Shown: in pieces, positions 34,800 through 45,124 of the stretch
Layout: each line of letters opens with the position of its first letter
Numbering within the stretch: position 1 is the stretch's first letter
Assembly (NCBI GenBank): GCA_036874045.1
Contig: CM072339.1
Span: 7,261,501-7,325,500 of the forward strand
Origin: Cymodocea nodosa
Lineage: Eukaryota; Streptophyta; Magnoliopsida; Alismatales; Cymodoceaceae
DNA length: 64,000 nt
Reading direction: 5' to 3'
The notes under the pieces: model-generated
Told to the model about the DNA's origin: nothing
Database searches by the model: none
The model's input: only the letters and a program-made list of their open reading frames with translations
Made by a program: the position numbers and the translations under genes

Positions 34800-35460
34800 T
34801 CTAAGTATATATTAAAAAAAAAAAAAACTTATTTAAAACATAGTCACAGTTCAACCAAAAGAAATTATCGATTTTACCGAAACATATTTTAAAAGGAAAA
34901 AAATCATTGCAGTTCAACTGATAGGATCCATCGGTTTGATCGAAACACAAAAACATAAAAAATTCTATATATTATATTTAGTTAAGTGTTGGTGTTACCG
35001 AAGTATAGTATTAGTTCAACTGACAGAAAAAAAAGAGAGAAAATATTTAATTTCGGTTCAACTAAGGAATATATCGGTTTGACCGAAATTCTAAAATGTT
35101 GAAAAAAAAAAAATTTTAAGAATCAGTTAGACCAGAAATTCTTAGGTCTTGATCGAGGTAAAAAGTATTATTATATGTATTTTTATTAGATATAACTTTA
35201 TGGAAAGTCCATTGAGTTACACTTAACTCAATGAACTTACCCCATTGAGTTAACTATAACTCAATGGAGTACCATAGTTAAGTCCACAGACTTAGTCCGT
35301 GGAGTTAACTGTAATTCCATGGATGAGAGAGCGAGAGTTTGTGTGGGAAATGATCCGATTACCTGCCTAAACTTATGGTTTGGGGGAATTATCCATAGAA
35401 TTATTTAAAACTTAGACTAGTAGAGATCAGAGCGATTTCATTCCGTTGCGTAACTCCACG
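34800..35460 (+). repeat. Spacer with TCGGTT/ACCGA array and GAGTTA palindromes
   Basis: No gene. 34840-35150 has repeats of about 70-90 bp containing GGTTCAAC and TCGGTTTGACCGA-like inverted repeats. 35210-35233, 35242-35267 and about 35296-35323 are hairpins; the second has 11-bp perfect arms CCATTGAGTTA / TAACTCAATGG around ACTA. Homologous to 195-921 in the left copy. Confidence 0.75.
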
Positions 35461-37269
35461 ATGAGAAAGATGACACCTGAGTTCTGGGAGGACGCAATTG
35501 ACACGTCAAAATTCCTTAAAGACTTAGAGGATTGGCACACAAGGTAGAAGATTAGAAATACAACGAGAGAAAAAGAACTACAAAAGGTAGAATCTGAACT
35601 TTTCAACTGGAGAAGAGTTTTAGTAGATTTGGATATACAAATACCTCAGATTATGGAAACAAGAATAAAGGTTGCTACAAAAATTGTTGTAAGCAAAGAG
35701 AGAAAAATCAGGCCAAACAACGAAGTTACCCTAGAATTAATCCAACGTAAGTCTCAACTATGGTTCAAAAGATGCATAGGTAGATGAGCTCAATGGGTGA
35801 TCTAGGAGCAAGAAAGGAAAGAAAATGAAGAACAGGCCACTAAAGAAGAACAAGAGGAACCGATTGCTGAAAGACCTATCCTTGAGGAACAACAGCCAGG
35901 ACCTTCAGTTCAACCAACAGAGCCATTACCACGAGTAGCATTTGCTTGGCTGAGAATTGAAGAAGAAGATAAAGAGTTTGCTAGCTTGGTCAAAATAGCA
36001 AGAAACCAAGGAGATGATGAAGGAATAGCTATAGTCGAGGCACATATTTTGTATGATGCCATAAAGAAAAGAAGGGTTGAAGAAAAGTTGAGGGCCTAGT
36101 ACAAAATTAAAGTTGAATAGCATTAGGATGCAACTAAATCAAGTGCTGCAAGAGAAGCTGAAGTTGGTCCTTTGAGATCAGCAATTACAGAAAAAGTTAA
36201 ACAGGAAGAGCTAGTACCTGTGGCTCAAAGGCCTGTAGAGCCTATTTTTGTGGATTTAATCTCAAATGAGGAAGAGGAAGACCAGGCACAATTAATTAGA
36301 AAAAGGAAAGGAAAAGAGATAGTGCCTGAATATCAAGAGGAGATTAAATCTGAAAGACTAATGTTAGTAGGGCTTGTAGAGCCAAATTTTGTAAACCTGC
36401 TATCCGATTCTGAGGATGAGCAGGAGCAGCAACAGCAAGAGCAAAGAAGAGAAGGAAAACAAGTTGAAATTAATCTACAGCCTGTACAAATAGAAGAAAT
36501 AGAAATTAGGGCAGAAGCTAATTTGCTTAGAACTCCATCCCAATCTGCCACAGAATCAGAAAGAACAGTGACAATGCAGATTGGTAGTCAGGAGGAAGAA
36601 GAAAAAGAAGAAACTGAACAAGAAGTTGAACAAGTACATATGGAAAGAGATGACTCGACAGATTCCACTGAAGAGCAAAGAACTCTTTAGCAAATTTTGG
36701 AAGGAATTCAAGACAGAGTGGAGAGTTCTGTCGGCTCACCACCATAGATAGAAGTAGAAGCAAAAATTCAAGAATCCCTAGAGCATTTTCAGTCTTTCCA
36801 AGTTCAGCATATGGAAGAGGAAGTTCAAGAACAAACCTCTCTAGAGCAACAAATTCATATTACTGACCTTGTTGAAGCAACAGTTTTAAATGAAGTACAC
36901 TTTTGGAGTTAGGAAGCTTATAATAAATACCAAGAGATTAGGGGTTATGATATCATATACAGTAGACCAGTAAATTGGGACAAAATATAAGAAATTAAAG
37001 ATTTATTTGAATTCCATGGTCTACTACAATTTATTTCTCAAGAGAGAGGGCATGTAGTATATGAGAATTTAGTGCCCTACTTTTATGCAAATTTGAGAGA
37101 AGGAGAAAGAGGATTAATTTCCAACGTGGAGAAAGTTGATGTACAAATAACACTAGAGCTTCTCCACAATATTTTCAAACTGAGAAATGAAGGAATTGAA
37201 ATTCTGGAAGAAACAATTGCAGTGGAAAGGGCTGAACAGGAAGTAGATGAACTTAGGAAGAGAGATTAA
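35461..37269 (+). pseudogene. ORF2 of the Athila-like element (3' extra ORF)
   Basis: About 600 codons in one frame with several stops. It starts MRKMTPEFWEDAIDT. Next comes a helical segment REKELQKVESELFNWRRVLV resembling ORF2 of Sirevirus A (REIELQKIESEI). A long acidic Glu/Gln-rich middle with two LISNEEEE / LLSDSEDE repeats follows. The end, EIKDLFEFHGLLQFIS and ENLVPYFYANLREGERG, aligns with EIRDLFEFQGLIQFLP and AAFYNNL of the Sirevirus ORFs. The more C-terminal part of that domain is missing. No signal peptide or membrane helix. Function unknown. Confidence 0.72.
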
Positions 37270-38309
37270 ATTCTATTGTTCGTCTACTTGTACTTATATT
37301 TGTATGAAAAATATCTGACTGAATGTAATGTAAAACTATCCATATTAATGAATGTATGTTTTTCAGATGTATTTTTCATTCGTGTTTGAGAATGATATAA
37401 TTGATGAACTATCTTGAGTATTATATAAATGTTTGAACAAGTTGCAAAATTATTTAAAAGATTTACAAATTTTATGAATGATAGGATTAAATGCATGATA
37501 ATTGGTTAATGCCTAAAAATATCTGCATGTTGAAAAATGTAAATTCTGCATAACATGAAATGAACTGCAAGTTAAATATACATATCATGTTCAGATTTAA
37601 ATGAGTTTTAATTAAAACACTACATTAATGACATGTATTTAACTTTAATTAAGTTGACAAAATGTAGGAGAAAAAAAATATAGAAGTTAATACGAGGAGT
37701 AAGTTTTAGAAAATTTGCTAAGTATTAACTCAATGGAGTAAGTCCGTTGATTTAACCTTAACTCTACGAGGTCAATAATATAATATAAGGTCACTCTGTT
37801 GAGTTAAATGTAACTCAATGAAGTTAGTTCGTGGAGTTAGCAAAGAGTAACCGAAGCTCGTCCGTTGAGTTAACTGTAACTCAACGAAGTTAGTCCGTGG
37901 ATTAAGCTGAACGGTTATTCTTTCAGCCACGAACAAAACTTCGTGGATTTAGCAATCACTAAAAATTTGAAACTAGAAGTGGCACACGTATCCATAAAAA
38001 TAGGAACCACACTGCATGTTGCAAGACACGTTCTTGCAACGAGATTCATCTACTTTATGGACGTGCATTATAAATATAGAACAGAATGTTATTTACAAGT
38101 TACCAGCACTTGAGGAAGGAAATTCGTTAGGGAACTGGAAGGGGAAACAGCTAATTCAACTTCATCCGTCAACAACTATTTACTAAATATAAAGCTTGTA
38201 ATTAATCTTCTGCTAACTTATTTTATGTTAAGAGTTTATGAGCTCATGGATTCGTTCTCCTAGTACTAAATGATTAGTAAGAACACCTACATAGGATTAT
38301 TCAACATAG
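37270..38309 (+). other. 1-kb spacer before gag, with palindromes and a TATA-like box
   Basis: No gene. 37735-37930 holds GAGTTA/TAACTC palindromes; 37863-37886 has 10-bp arms CGTTGAGTTA / TAACTCAACG. TATAAATA at 38069-38076, just after an ACGTG box, lies about 240 bp before gag. An internal promoter for gag and the F-box ORF is possible but unproven. Confidence 0.5.
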
Positions 38310-39585
38310 AGGCATACTGAAATATTTTCTGAATTGGGCTTTAACGAAATCCTTAGGGGTGTAGCTAACCTTTCTTTAAAAGAGAATGAAGATATGGCTG
38401 CTCCAATAGAGAAACCATTAGGGGAAATTCTATATCCTGAATTAGTTGATGAACCTTCATGTATTCGATTGCCAAACTTTGAGGGAGATAGGTTTGAATT
38501 GAAATCTAATTATATTAGTCAATTGCCACATTTTCATGGATTAGAAAGAGAGGATGCCTATTATTTCCTTAGAGAATTTAACGAAGTTTGTCAAATGATG
38601 AAAATGCCGAATATGAGTATAGATGCTATTAAACTTAGATATATCCTGTTTGCTTTAAAAGACAACTAAGAGATTGTTATATACTCTATCGCTTGATTCA
38701 ATTTCCACATGGACTAAATTTTGCTCTATTTTTCTGGAAAAATATTATCCAACACATCAAACGATTAAAAAGAAAAAGAAAATATTAATGTGTAGCCAAA
38801 AATAGGGAGAATCATTCTAGAAATATTTTAAAAAATTTAAAGATTTACTGACTCAATGTCCACATCATGTAATGAGTAAAGCACAATTGATAGGTATAAT
38901 TTATGAAGGCATGGATGTTTCAATGAAATCTTTATTAGAATCTACTTGTTAGAATGGATTTTTAAAACTGTGTAGTGAAGAAGCATGGACGTACTTAGAA
39001 AACTTTGCCAAAAGAATGGCATAGTGGGAAAACTCAGCTGATGCTATTATAAATAAAAGAATATTGCCAAGGGGAATGCATGAAATAGATTCAAGCACTA
39101 TGCTTGAAGTTAAGTTAACTGAATTAACAAAGAAAATAGAAGAGTTATCATTAAATCAAATACTAGTAGAAAAGAGTGCAAACGTTAATGACTTAGATAT
39201 TATTTATGCTAGAAACTAGAAAGATAACTTTGGAAATTCTTATAACCCTAATTGGAGAAATCATCTGAATTTATCTTGGAGAAACAACAATTTTCAGGGA
39301 GGAGAAAATATAAATGACAAAAATATAAGTTATGAAGCATTAATTGAACAAGGATCTAGAATAGAGAAGTTGGAAAAGATAATTCAACAATTAAACAATC
39401 GTCTAGATCTTGTATTTGGAAATGTTACAATTCAAAATCAAAATATAAATAGAAATATACCCCCTAGATAGAAGGAATCAATGGAAGTTAGACCTACTAG
39501 AGGATTACCAATGCAAGCAGTACCTAACCCTATCAACAAAACTGTTAAAGAAATTGATACCTCCTCTAGGAGGGTAGTTGAATGA
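38310..39585 (+). pseudogene. gag (capsid region), displaced to the 3' half
   Basis: Athila-type Gag: IRLPNFEGDRFELKSNYISQ, LPHFHGLEREDAYYFLREF, AIKLRYILFALKD, then after a frameshift near 38670 STWTKFCSIFLEKYYP, LLTQCPHHVMSKAQLIG, YEGMDVSMKSLL, PNWRNHLNLSW and a coiled-coil-like SRIEKLEKIIQQLNNRL. It ends with TGA at 39583-39585. In typical Athila elements this stands between the 5' LTR and protease. No zinc knuckle here. At least six TAG stops, at sites where Gln or Trp is likely. No ATG opens the frame. Confidence 0.85.
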
Positions 39586-39779
39586 AATAGTATAATTGAA
39601 GTAAATATGTATAATATAGTAGTAGAAAAATATAAAAAATGTAAGTTTAATTATAGTTAGTAGTATCGTAGAGTTATTACTTAACTCAATGAACTTAGTC
39701 CGTTGAGTTATGACCTAACTCCACGAGGGTATGAAGTAGCTATGTTAATTTTTGTTTATGTCATACAAAATCACAACAG
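39586..39779 (+). promoter_or_regulatory. F-box leader with palindrome and possible splice acceptor
   Basis: Contains a CCGTTGAGTTA / TAACTCCACG palindrome (about 39700-39725), then a T-rich run and CACAACAG directly before the F-box ATG. The second copy keeps the same palindrome and the same TCACAACAG-ATGGAATTG junction (63000-63015). A 3' splice site would let the ORF be expressed from spliced RNA; this is inference. Confidence 0.4.
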
Positions 39780-40868
39780 ATGGAATTGATGAAATTACCA
39801 CTAGATGCACTAAGGGAAGTATTGAGTAACTTGTTAGCTAGAGATCTATGCTGGGTGTGTTGTGTATCAAAGGAAATTAAAGAATCTGTTAGAGAAAAAT
39901 ATTTTCATGGACTACAAGCTGCAAAGATGACTAAGATTAGAGATGGATTTTTATGGAAGGCATTTAATCGTAGTTCAATCAGCTATGAATATTTGAATAT
40001 GGAAGAAACTACTGGAATTCCACCAAATACATTAGAAGGAATAGATCATATTATGGGGATGGATGAAGGATTAATTATTTACAAAACCAAACCAAGGTAT
40101 GCAATTCTATTGCCTAATATTTTGACTAGAAATCCTATCACAAGAGAAGAATGGAATATAGGAAAGCCTAATAGATATGAGGTACCAATTGAAAATTGTG
40201 GGTCAGCTTTAATATTTTTTGATAAAAATTCGACCGTTCTTGAAAAATTATATTATTGGAGACCAACTGGAAATTGGGATGAAGATTTATGCTTTAGTGT
40301 ATATAATTTTCTAAAAAGATCTTGGACTAAAAATACTATGATATATCTAGGACAGAAAGCATTAATTAACAACATACATGTCATACTTGATGGATATATA
40401 TATCTAGTCATAGATATATCAGTTGCATTTAGATCTGATTTATACATTGTAAGCATAGACAGTTATGATGATTTTATAGAAATATTACCTATACTGAGTG
40501 ATATAGCTAAACCACCATCTGTAGAATACGATAAAATTCAATTAGGAATGTGGTATAATGAATATGATAATCCTACTTTATGTTTGATAAGATGGTGGGA
40601 TGAATTGAGGAAATTTCAAATATGGATTATAAAAGACTTAAATGAATGGAAGTGGGAAGAGGAATATATTGAAATAAATGTAGAAATAGAAACACCTACA
40701 TTATCTTGGAATAGAAGAGGATCCCTTTCTGCATTTCATTTCATTAATGGAAACACACTTATATTTAGTATTGATAATATACTGCAAGTTTACAAATTAA
40801 AAAGGAAAATGGACTGCATTGAAACAAAATTAATAGCAAGAAGAATTATGCCTAAAAAGTTTTCTTAG
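39780..40868 (+). CDS. F-box protein carried by the Athila-like element
   Basis: 362 codons, ATG to TAG, no interruption. Residues about 4-45 (LPLDALREVLSNLLARDLC, CCVSKEIKESVREKYF) fit an F-box, the domain that binds SKP1 in SCF ubiquitin ligases. The rest resembles a plant F-box-associated domain: GLIIYKTKPRYAILLPNIL, RNPITREEWNIG, a VYNFLKRSW strand, HVILDGYIYLV, QLGMWYNEYDNPTLCLI, then LKRKMDCIETKLIARR. It would select a substrate for ubiquitination. It sits between a dead gag and the 3' LTR, inside the TSDs, so it is element cargo. A broken copy is at 63010. At least 12 Trp codons are intact, whereas neighbours lost Trp to stops. The F-box call is by motif; the substrate is unknown. Confidence 0.78.
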   Translation: MELMKLPLDALREVLSNLLARDLCWVCCVSKEIKESVREKYFHGLQAAKMTKIRDGFLWKAFNRSSISYEYLNMEETTGIPPNTLEGIDHIMGMDEGLIIYKTKPRYAILLPNILTRNPITREEWNIGKPNRYEVPIENCGSALIFFDKNSTVLEKLYYWRPTGNWDEDLCFSVYNFLKRSWTKNTMIYLGQKALINNIHVILDGYIYLVIDISVAFRSDLYIVSIDSYDDFIEILPILSDIAKPPSVEYDKIQLGMWYNEYDNPTLCLIRWWDELRKFQIWIIKDLNEWKWEEEYIEINVEIETPTLSWNRRGSLSAFHFINGNTLIFSIDNILQVYKLKRKMDCIETKLIARRIMPKKFS

Positions 40869-41749
40869 ATTGACACGTTTATTCTATTTGTTACTACTTT
40901 TCAGTCATGTTCTTAAACTGTGATTTTGTGCATTTAATGTGTGTGTAGTCTGCATTTATTTTTAGAAAAAAAAAAGAGAAAAAGAAGAGAAAAATTTTTA
41001 GTTTTAGTTTTATTCTATAAGAAGAAAAAAACAAAATATCAATCTAGTTTGTTGGTATCTATCTTGGGAAACCAACTAGCTTGCTTGTGAGCCACCAAAG
41101 GCATAGGAGCCTGGGTTCCACACAAGACACTGATTAACAAGTTATGTTTTGTTATGTTGTTATATATTCTGCTTTTATTTGTGAATGAAAAGTTTTTCAG
41201 AATAAAAAATTGGAAGATATTGAAGGAGATACAAAAGAACAAGGTATGTAATTAATTACTTATCCTGAATTTACATTTAAACTCAGTTCATGGTGTTATT
41301 CATTAACTCAATAAATTAAGTTCGTTGAGTTAGGTGTTAAGTCAACGAAACAATATTCATACTTGCTACAATTACTGTATTTACCAAAAAATCTTTTACA
41401 TTGATAATGCAAAATGTAGGTATGAGGGGGAGGTAATTAAAGTAACAACTATGTAATTTTGTTAATTAGAAGAATTAAAATGGTATTGCAAAAGTTCTGT
41501 GGAAATTGAAAAATATTGATGAAGTTGCTATAACTATCCGATAATTGAAATTGTAAAATTTTTAAGAACTGTAACTGTTGGAATGTTATAGTTATAATCT
41601 TATATAAGATGCTACAAATTTTACTACTCATACAAATCTAGATATTGTATCGTATGTTTTTGTTGAAATTTATGAGTTTAATATTTTCACGATTTTAAAA
41701 AGAAATCAGAATGTTTAAATAAAACTCAGTAAATTATCTGAAATCCTAA
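40869..41749 (+). other. Non-coding stretch after the F-box ORF
   Basis: No gene supported. AT-rich with an A-rich run (40967-40990), a GTTCGTTGAGTTA / TTAAGTCAACGAA palindrome (about 41321-41350) and a GGGGGAGG tract at 41427. Short frames on the minus strand look random. Confidence 0.55.
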
Positions 41750-42610
41750 AAGAGCTGAAATGTTGATTTTTGGATTAAATGAAATACATATGATCAATAA
41801 TACATTTAATATGATTGATTAAACTTGTAGAATGATTTATGTGTAGATCTTATTAAACTACAGAAAAAGTATGAGCTTATTGATATGGATTCATATTTTT
41901 AGTAAAAAAAAAAAAATGGAAGTAGAACTATATGAGATTTGTGTTTTATTGCATCTGTATTAATGAAATACGTATATATACTGTGTTGAAAAGAAAAAAA
42001 GAGAAAAACTTTGAGAGTTTATTGACTTGTTTGATCACGAGCCTTTTGTACTTGAGCAGATAGGTATGTAAGGATTGTTGACCTGAAAAATGACTCTTTA
42101 AATCTGGCAACCTAAAATCTTGATCAGATCTAGGATTGTTGACTGAAAGCTTAATACATGGGTACACTAGAAAGCTCTTGTATGATTCAAGCTTGTCAAA
42201 TTAACTTTTAAAGTACAAATATGCATATACTGTTCGGAAAAGATACAAGTGTTTTGTGAAATACACATATCTTTTGAATCGAATATATTTTCTGTTATCT
42301 AAAATTGCTGAAGTATGAATCTAGAATAGACTTTTGAAGTTGTTTATTTGAGATACAATTCTTTATTCTACTTGTCTTAATCATATTGAATTGGATTGTG
42401 TTTTGATTCGTATGTTGTTGAAATTTATTTTGGAAATCATATTGGAAAATTTAGGATGACAGATGTTGAAAAGAAAAAATGATAATATAATTAACACCTA
42501 TGTGATGCTGATATATTTTGTATGTAATTTACATATGTTCTAAATATATTTGCAGGTTGAAGAGGAGAAAATAATGTTAAAATAGATTACTGAAAAATAC
42601 AGAATCTATA
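41750..42610 (+). repeat. Non-coding block shared with Sireviruses C and X
   Basis: Collinear with the reverse complement of about 13760-12900 in C, and with X (5045-5374 plus 25702-26030). Landmarks are ACATATGATCA, GATTGATTAAACTTGTAGAAT, AGATTTGTGTTTTATTGC, GATCACGAGCC and GTTTATTTGAGATACA. In Sireviruses it precedes ORF2; here it precedes the polypurine tract. Function unknown. Confidence 0.85.
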
Positions 42611-42716
42611 TAGTAATCTAATTTATTATTCTGAAGAACGAAATGAAGAATTAAATCTAGCACTTTAGAAAGACCAACTAGTTAGATCTTAGTTTGCTAA
42701 GGGACTAGCAAAATTT

Positions 42717-42730
42717 AAGTATGGGGGAAG
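42717..42730 (+). other. Polypurine tract of the Athila-like element
   Basis: AAGTATGGGGGAAG directly before the 3' LTR start TGTTTAGAATG; the usual primer of second-strand cDNA. Confidence 0.88.
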
Positions 42731-44535
42731 TGTTTAGAATGAAAAAGTGCATAATATTAACGGTTAAATGATGGTTAATTGCATAATATTTAGCTTATCA
42801 TATAAAAATTAAGCCATTATGTTATAATTGCACTGTTATATGCTTTAATGAAGGAATCTGCATAATTTTAGGGAATTAATGTTAATTTAGTACATTTCTG
42901 AACTGTTGGTAAGTTGCTGGTTTTTAATTCTTTAGTATCTGAATTTTTTGTTATTTCAGAGAGTTATGTTTAATGTACTAGACAGTTTTGTCTTTAAGAA
43001 TATTTTATTATTTCCTGAAGTACACGTGTTGAATTTAAATGCTTTATTATGTCACGTGAGATGCACATGTTGAACTTGTTGAGTTAGCATAAATGTTTGC
43101 ATTGAGTTACATGAATACACACTAAGGTAACACATTATGTTAGTAGCTTATTTCTTTATTGCACGTGTTTTATAGTTAAATCAATGAAGTAAGTCCGTTG
43201 AGTTATCTATAACTCCACAGACCATTTATTTTCTAATATGCTACTGTAGCAGTTGCAGAAACAGGACATTCGAAGGAAAACCACGATTACACGTATCACG
43301 CAGGAATTCGCTCGTGGAAGGAAGAAGAAATCACCATCGTTGATATGAATGAAGGAAATCCAACCGATCATCTAAGCAGAAGTAGTTACTACTAAGAAAT
43401 ATAAAAGAAAAGGAGAAAAGATGAGGTAGTGTGTGTGTGTAGAGGTGGAGGACCGCGCTAACTACAAGCAGCGTTAGAAGTTCCCTGAAGCTCCACACCA
43501 CCATCACCAACATCACCATAATCACCAACCATCGGAGGTTTGTGAGGATACTTTCTTGATGTTGGGTCGATTCTGAGCCAAACACGGTGCTTGACAACCA
43601 CTGTGAGGAGTAATCGCATCACGGGAAGGGAAGCCATTTTCACCAAGCATCGACTCATATCTCAGGAGATTGTAAAGCTTCTAACCTTGATTTCGAGTTG
43701 ATGCCAGTATGTTGAAGAGGAGATCATCTTGCAATTTTGGACTCGCGATTCTATAGGGAGAGGAGGCAGGATTGTAAGTGGTTAAGTTTTCAGTGGTGTA
43801 ATCGCATCGCATATAATGACGGAAGTTTTTACTGTCGATAGAGATTACTTTTACATTTCACCTTTCACCCATTTTCATGACCATATCAAAACAAAAATAC
43901 CAAAAACAATAAATTATCTATGTTTACATTTCGTATTTAAGTGTTGTATTGTTTTTTTTGTACCATGATTAATTTTAGCATTGTTAGTATTGTAAATGTT
44001 TCATGTTTGTTTGATTCAGAAAATAGAAAATAGTTTTACAATTTACTAAAATTGATTCGTTCCTGATACTTAAAGATTTTAATGGTTACTATTTGAAATA
44101 TCTGAATGTTAGTGTTGCTGAATGATAAATCTAATATTAACTAGCATTAAAGAGCTTAATTGATGTTATTTACAATCTATGGAACTGCCCAATGGTTGGC
44201 CAAATTCCTCTGTAAATAGCAGCATTAAACTAGAAAGATAGCTTCGTTGAGTTAATTCAATTCCACGAGGTTAGTCCGTTGAGTTAGCTATAACTCAACG
44301 GAGTGCTTACTGAATATATAAATTTCATTATTAAAAACGGAGTAGTACACAATTCTTACTCAATTCTCTGTGGGATCGACCTGTACTTGCACACAAATAC
44401 AATATACACTATGCACTTGTAGTTAAAATACAAATTGGAATAAATATCTAATTTGTGTGAAAGGTTGTTTGTTTACTTCTAAAAAGGAATTACTAATATA
44501 AGCAAGTTTAAGATATAACTTTTCACAACCAAAAA
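42731..44535 (+). repeat. 3' LTR of the Athila-like element
   Basis: 1,805 bp, TGTTTAGAATG...CACAACCAAAAA; the final CA is mutated, judging by the 5' LTR end ATGAAACA. Holds the cleanest palindrome of the family at 44275-44302: 12-bp perfect arms TCCGTTGAGTTA / TAACTCAACGGA around GCTA. The 5' copy (29852-29879) has one change in the right arm. TATA box at 43400-43407. Confidence 0.93.
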
Positions 44536-44540
44536 CCTAT

Positions 44541-45124
44541 TTATAGAGATTTTTTGATCATCAAGGATTGATGATCCCAAGGCTTGATGTAAGGGCCCTC
44601 ATCCACCTATAATCAAATCCATTTAAGTCATGCATGTAATGTTAGTAATACATGCCAAAAATAACTCTAGTTATGAACTTGAAATATATTTATTTCTAAG
44701 GTATGTAACATTCATTTTAACATGTTTACAAATGTGAAATGTAAGTTCATCCATGAATGAATCAATTAGTAACATGTATTTAAAATTATTCATAACCAAT
44801 GTCACATTATTGCATTTAATGTCCACAAGTTCATAACCATAGTGTATAAAATATATGTGGCCATATCAAATGATTTCAATACCTTAATGACCTTTAAAAT
44901 CTTTTTCTTGGCCTAAGAATTATTAAATCATACATTCAAGCATATGAACATATAATATGTTTCGTGAAAATTGCATTAAAGGGGTGCATTTGTGCACATA
45001 TTCATGCAATGTCATAAAAATTTGATTAACATATATTTTATTGTATAAGTGCATATAACTTGAGTTTCAAGACATAGAATGCATAAATTATCATATAAAA
45101 ATGTGTACAAATATCATCTATACA
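44541..45124 (-). mobile_element. S2: probable solo LTR, right part
   Basis: Continues 28318 after the Athila-like element and ends CTATACA before the GCTGG duplication. AT-rich, non-coding. Its last 109 bp are duplicated with 24 bp of X at 45149-45281. Confidence 0.65.

Larger units (their letters stand above)
28324..44535 (+). mobile_element. Complete Athila-like Ty3/gypsy element with F-box gene
   Basis: 16.2 kb, TSD CCTAT, two 1.8-kb LTRs, Asp-tRNA primer site and a polypurine tract. Order: LTR, primer site, gag remnant with zinc knuckle, protease, RT, RNase H, integrase, spacer, ORF2, 1-kb spacer, gag (capsid), F-box ORF, 1.9-kb non-coding region, LTR. Athila elements known to me are usually 10-12 kb with gag first, so the order and cargo are unusual. 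All retroviral genes are broken; the F-box ORF is not. Confidence 0.93.

Noticed and set aside
41039..41242. 67-codon minus-strand open frame after the F-box gene
   Set aside because: Short, no motif, in AT-rich DNA and opposite to the element; chance is sufficient.
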